A DNA stretch of 52,880 bases from positions 5,941 through 58,820 of the forward strand of contig JAPPES010000147.1 in assembly GCA_028824125.1 (NCBI GenBank). Reading direction: 5' to 3'. Source of the DNA: Candidatus Poribacteria bacterium. Lineage in GTDB: Bacteria > Poribacteria > WGA-4E > WGA-3G. Shown here piece after piece: positions 51,132 through 52,880 of the stretch (positions within the stretch are counted from its first letter, which is position 1; each line of letters opens with the position of its first letter). The position numbers and the translations under genes are program-made. A model generated the notes under the pieces. The model was not told the DNA's origin. It saw only the letters and a program-made list of their open reading frames with translations, and searched no databases.

Positions 51132-51194
51132 TGAATGTGTAAGTCCTGAAGAGTACCTGCCTGTTAGGTGATGATAAAACCCCATACTTCACAC

Positions 51195-52229
51195 TTAAAA
51201 CAGATTAGGGCTGTCCTTTTTTACCGTTCCCCACAGGATTTTTTTTTTATCCTTCGGTGCAACAGGCAACGCGCCTTCTATCCAGTGCGGATACACCTCA
51301 TTTTGTTCACCATCTGTCAAGCGTTTGAGGGTTTCTGTTTTGAGATCGTAGCGATACATATCATAATTCGGGTTCGGGGTATCAGGCAACCTTATCTCTA
51401 AAATCAATGATTTGTCGTTGTGCATCCACCCCCCAGCGATGACAGCCCCATTGCCGACAGTCACATTGTTACCGAGTTTGTTGTAAATGCCCCAAACGAC
51501 GCTTACCCGATTGCCAACTTTCAGAATATTAAGGCGGCAGCGGGGCAGGTCTGCATCGGGATCAGGCCACGTACAATTCGTAAACACAATCTTTTTTCCA
51601 TCCGCAGACCACCTCGGAAAGAACCGCTCGATACCATCATCTGCCTTCGGTTCCGGCAGCAGCGGGCGCGGGTTCTCGCCATCCGCTGACATCACATAGA
51701 GATTTCTGCCAAACTCTGTAAACTTTTCGTACACGATCTGGGCACCATCCGGCGACCAGTCAGGAGAAGCTGCAGCGTCACCTTCTACACCGTCAAGTCC
51801 TGTGAGCTGCGTGACGTGCAGCGTCGCAAGGTCCATCACATGCACCTGCCATGTTCCGCTGCGCGTGCTATTAAAAGCGAGCCTTGTCCCATCCGGCGAC
51901 CAAGACGGACTGTTATCATAACCCCTGTAATCAGTGAGACGTTGCTCGTTTGTTCCGTCTACGTTTATGATGAACAGATCCTGCGAGTCATGCCGCTTCC
52001 TATCCATTTGCCGAGTAAAAGCGATCCTCTCGCCATCCGGCGACCATCGAGGCTCATAGTCGTCTGTCTCAGTGTTTTGGGTGAGCCTGCGCCTATTAGT
52101 GCCATTATCCTCCATCACGTAAATGTCACCATACATACAGAAAACAATCTTCGCATCCACAATAGACGCATCTAACAAAAACAGACAGCAGCTGAACAAA
52201 ATAGCAATCAAAAGGCTTAGACGTTTCAT
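51195..52229 (-). CDS. Exported PD40 (TolB-type) beta-propeller protein
   Basis: A 344-residue protein with a signal peptide (about 1-26) and five to six PD40 repeats of the WSPDG(E/T)RIAF type (EPRWSPDGERIAF, SPSWSPDGTRLAF-like, PDWSPDGAQIVY, PRWSADGKKIVF). This is the propeller found in TolB and many periplasmic binding proteins. TolB itself has an extra N-terminal domain that is absent here, so this is a TolB-like propeller with unknown partner. AGGAGG nine bases before the ATG. Confidence 0.87.
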   Translation of the reverse strand: MKRLSLLIAILFSCCLFLLDASIVDAKIVFCMYGDIYVMEDNGTNRRRLTQNTETDDYEPRWSPDGERIAFTRQMDRKRHDSQDLFIINVDGTNEQRLTDYRGYDNSPSWSPDGTRLAFNSTRSGTWQVHVMDLATLHVTQLTGLDGVEGDAAASPDWSPDGAQIVYEKFTEFGRNLYVMSADGENPRPLLPEPKADDGIERFFPRWSADGKKIVFTNCTWPDPDADLPRCRLNILKVGNRVSVVWGIYNKLGNNVTVGNGAVIAGGWMHNDKSLILEIRLPDTPNPNYDMYRYDLKTETLKRLTDGEQNEVYPHWIEGALPVAPKDKKKILWGTVKKDSPNLF

Positions 52230-52250
52230 TTCGAAAGACCTCCTATTTTA

Positions 52251-52280
52251 GAAAAGCGATGCGGATATACCGCACCGCTT
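52251..52280 (-). terminator. Intrinsic terminator of the last gene
   Basis: AAGCGATGCGG (52254-52264) and CCGCACCGCTT (52270-52280) pair with one mismatch around a 5-base loop. On the minus strand TTTTC follows. It lies between the stop of the 52304 gene and the PD40 gene. Confidence 0.8.
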
Positions 52281-52303
52281 CTGCTTCTATTTCAGAAAAC
52301 GGG

Positions 52304-52792
52304 TTATTTCCTTTGCATCGTAATTTCATCTTCTGCGGACGATCTGACCGTTGCCCCTTTACCGTTACCGTATTTCAAGCCCAATTCAACATCGCCCCTT
52401 ATAAGGAATACCCCTTGGTATCCTGTCATATTGAGCGAGAAGTAGGGAAGAAAGGATAGCCATTCACCCGGATTTACCGTTCCGTCGTCTGAGTCAAAGA
52501 CCCGCTTCGTCGGATTTTTCGCCCGTCTCCGCCACGCAGCGAGTTCGTCGGACCAATAGTAGCGAATCGGTCCATTACCGTCATTCGCAACGGTCGCATA
52601 CGAACCGGAGTAGACATACGGGTGAGAATAAACAATACCCAGCGAGGTCTGTGCTGTAAGAACACCCGGGATCCACCGATTATCATGATCCCCGTGGTGC
52701 TCAGCGGACAGATCCATCGGAAACAGACTGATTGTGGCAAAAAGCACTATCAGTGCGAAAGAAGCGTTTCGGGATAAAAGTTTCGTAAACAT
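52304..52792 (-). CDS. Small secreted protein, unknown function
   Basis: A 162-residue exported protein: signal peptide (about 1-30, ending LSA), then EHHGDHDNRW and a beta-rich domain with WIPGVLTAQTSLG, YVYSGSYATVANDG, YYWSDELAAWRRR and SLNMTGYQGVFLIRG. No family recognised; the content suggests a compact periplasmic or outer-surface domain. AAGGAG seven bases before the ATG. A terminator follows, so it is its own unit. Confidence 0.65.
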   Translation of the reverse strand: MFTKLLSRNASFALIVLFATISLFPMDLSAEHHGDHDNRWIPGVLTAQTSLGIVYSHPYVYSGSYATVANDGNGPIRYYWSDELAAWRRRAKNPTKRVFDSDDGTVNPGEWLSFLPYFSLNMTGYQGVFLIRGDVELGLKYGNGKGATVRSSAEDEITMQRK

Positions 52793-52880
52793 GATTTCTC
52801 CTTTATAGGTTGATATACTCTCCTAAGTATCAATACCTTCGCCAATTATCCAGGATTAAGATTGGCTTGCGTGTTGTGAA

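Overview
The window looks like part of a chromosome of an uncultured, moderately AT-rich, Gram-negative-type bacterium. The gene repertoire points to Candidatus Poribacteria or a relative in the PVC/FCB neighbourhood: Cys-type sulfatases, an N,N-dimethylformamidase-like protein, several phytanoyl-CoA dioxygenase (PhyH) proteins, a planctomycete-type DUF1549/DUF1553 cytochrome protein, LamG proteins, heparinase-like and GH32 enzymes, and two outer-membrane barrel proteins ending in Trp. This assignment is inference from families; no rRNA is present. I saw no tRNA, rRNA, CRISPR array or transposase.

Layout. 1-7.3 kb: a scrambled gene remnant, a sulfatase/DMFase-like pair, an orphan BrnA-type antitoxin, an APH-fold kinase, and a minus-strand operon of VOC protein, QueE, amidohydrolase and a small membrane protein. 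7.4-13.6 kb: a cytosolic heparinase-like protein, then an operon with a candidate PD-(D/E)XK protein and a double alpha/beta-hydrolase. The 5' end of the hydrolase is duplicated around an inserted HI1419/HI1420-type toxin-antitoxin pair. 13.7-20.4 kb: two ammonium transporters, two paralogous outer-membrane barrels and a GT39-like transferase. 20.8-30.6 kb: an S55 (SpoIVB-like) lipoprotein, an aldolase-fold protein, a coiled-coil/CapA/Lon cluster and a DUF1549/1553 protein. 30.7-38.6 kb: a SUMF1-domain protein without FGE cysteines, PhyH proteins (one a tandem fusion with a degenerate half), an adenosine deaminase-like enzyme and a GH32 enzyme.

38.6-43.2 kb is the most unusual part. It is a minus-strand island of TIR (MTH538/ThsB type), Nmad2, an uncharacterised helical protein, an isopenicillin-N-synthase-like 2OG-Fe(II) oxygenase and a HMUDK_hel/thymine-pyrophosphorylase-type protein. 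It starts from a full-consensus sigma-70 promoter and sits beside the 3' stump of a sulfatase gene. I read it as a candidate defence or DNA-base-modification system combining TIR signalling with base-hypermodification families.

43.5-52.9 kb: a polytopic membrane protein, a LamG protein, a MoeB-like operon, FolB, a phosphodiester glycosidase, a DNRLRE-like secreted protein, a PD40 propeller and a small secreted protein.

Scattered through intergenic DNA are several families of small non-coding inverted-repeat elements (MITE/REP-like). Their ends, target duplications and one nested insertion can be read directly. Some abut or supply parts of promoters and start regions of neighbouring genes.
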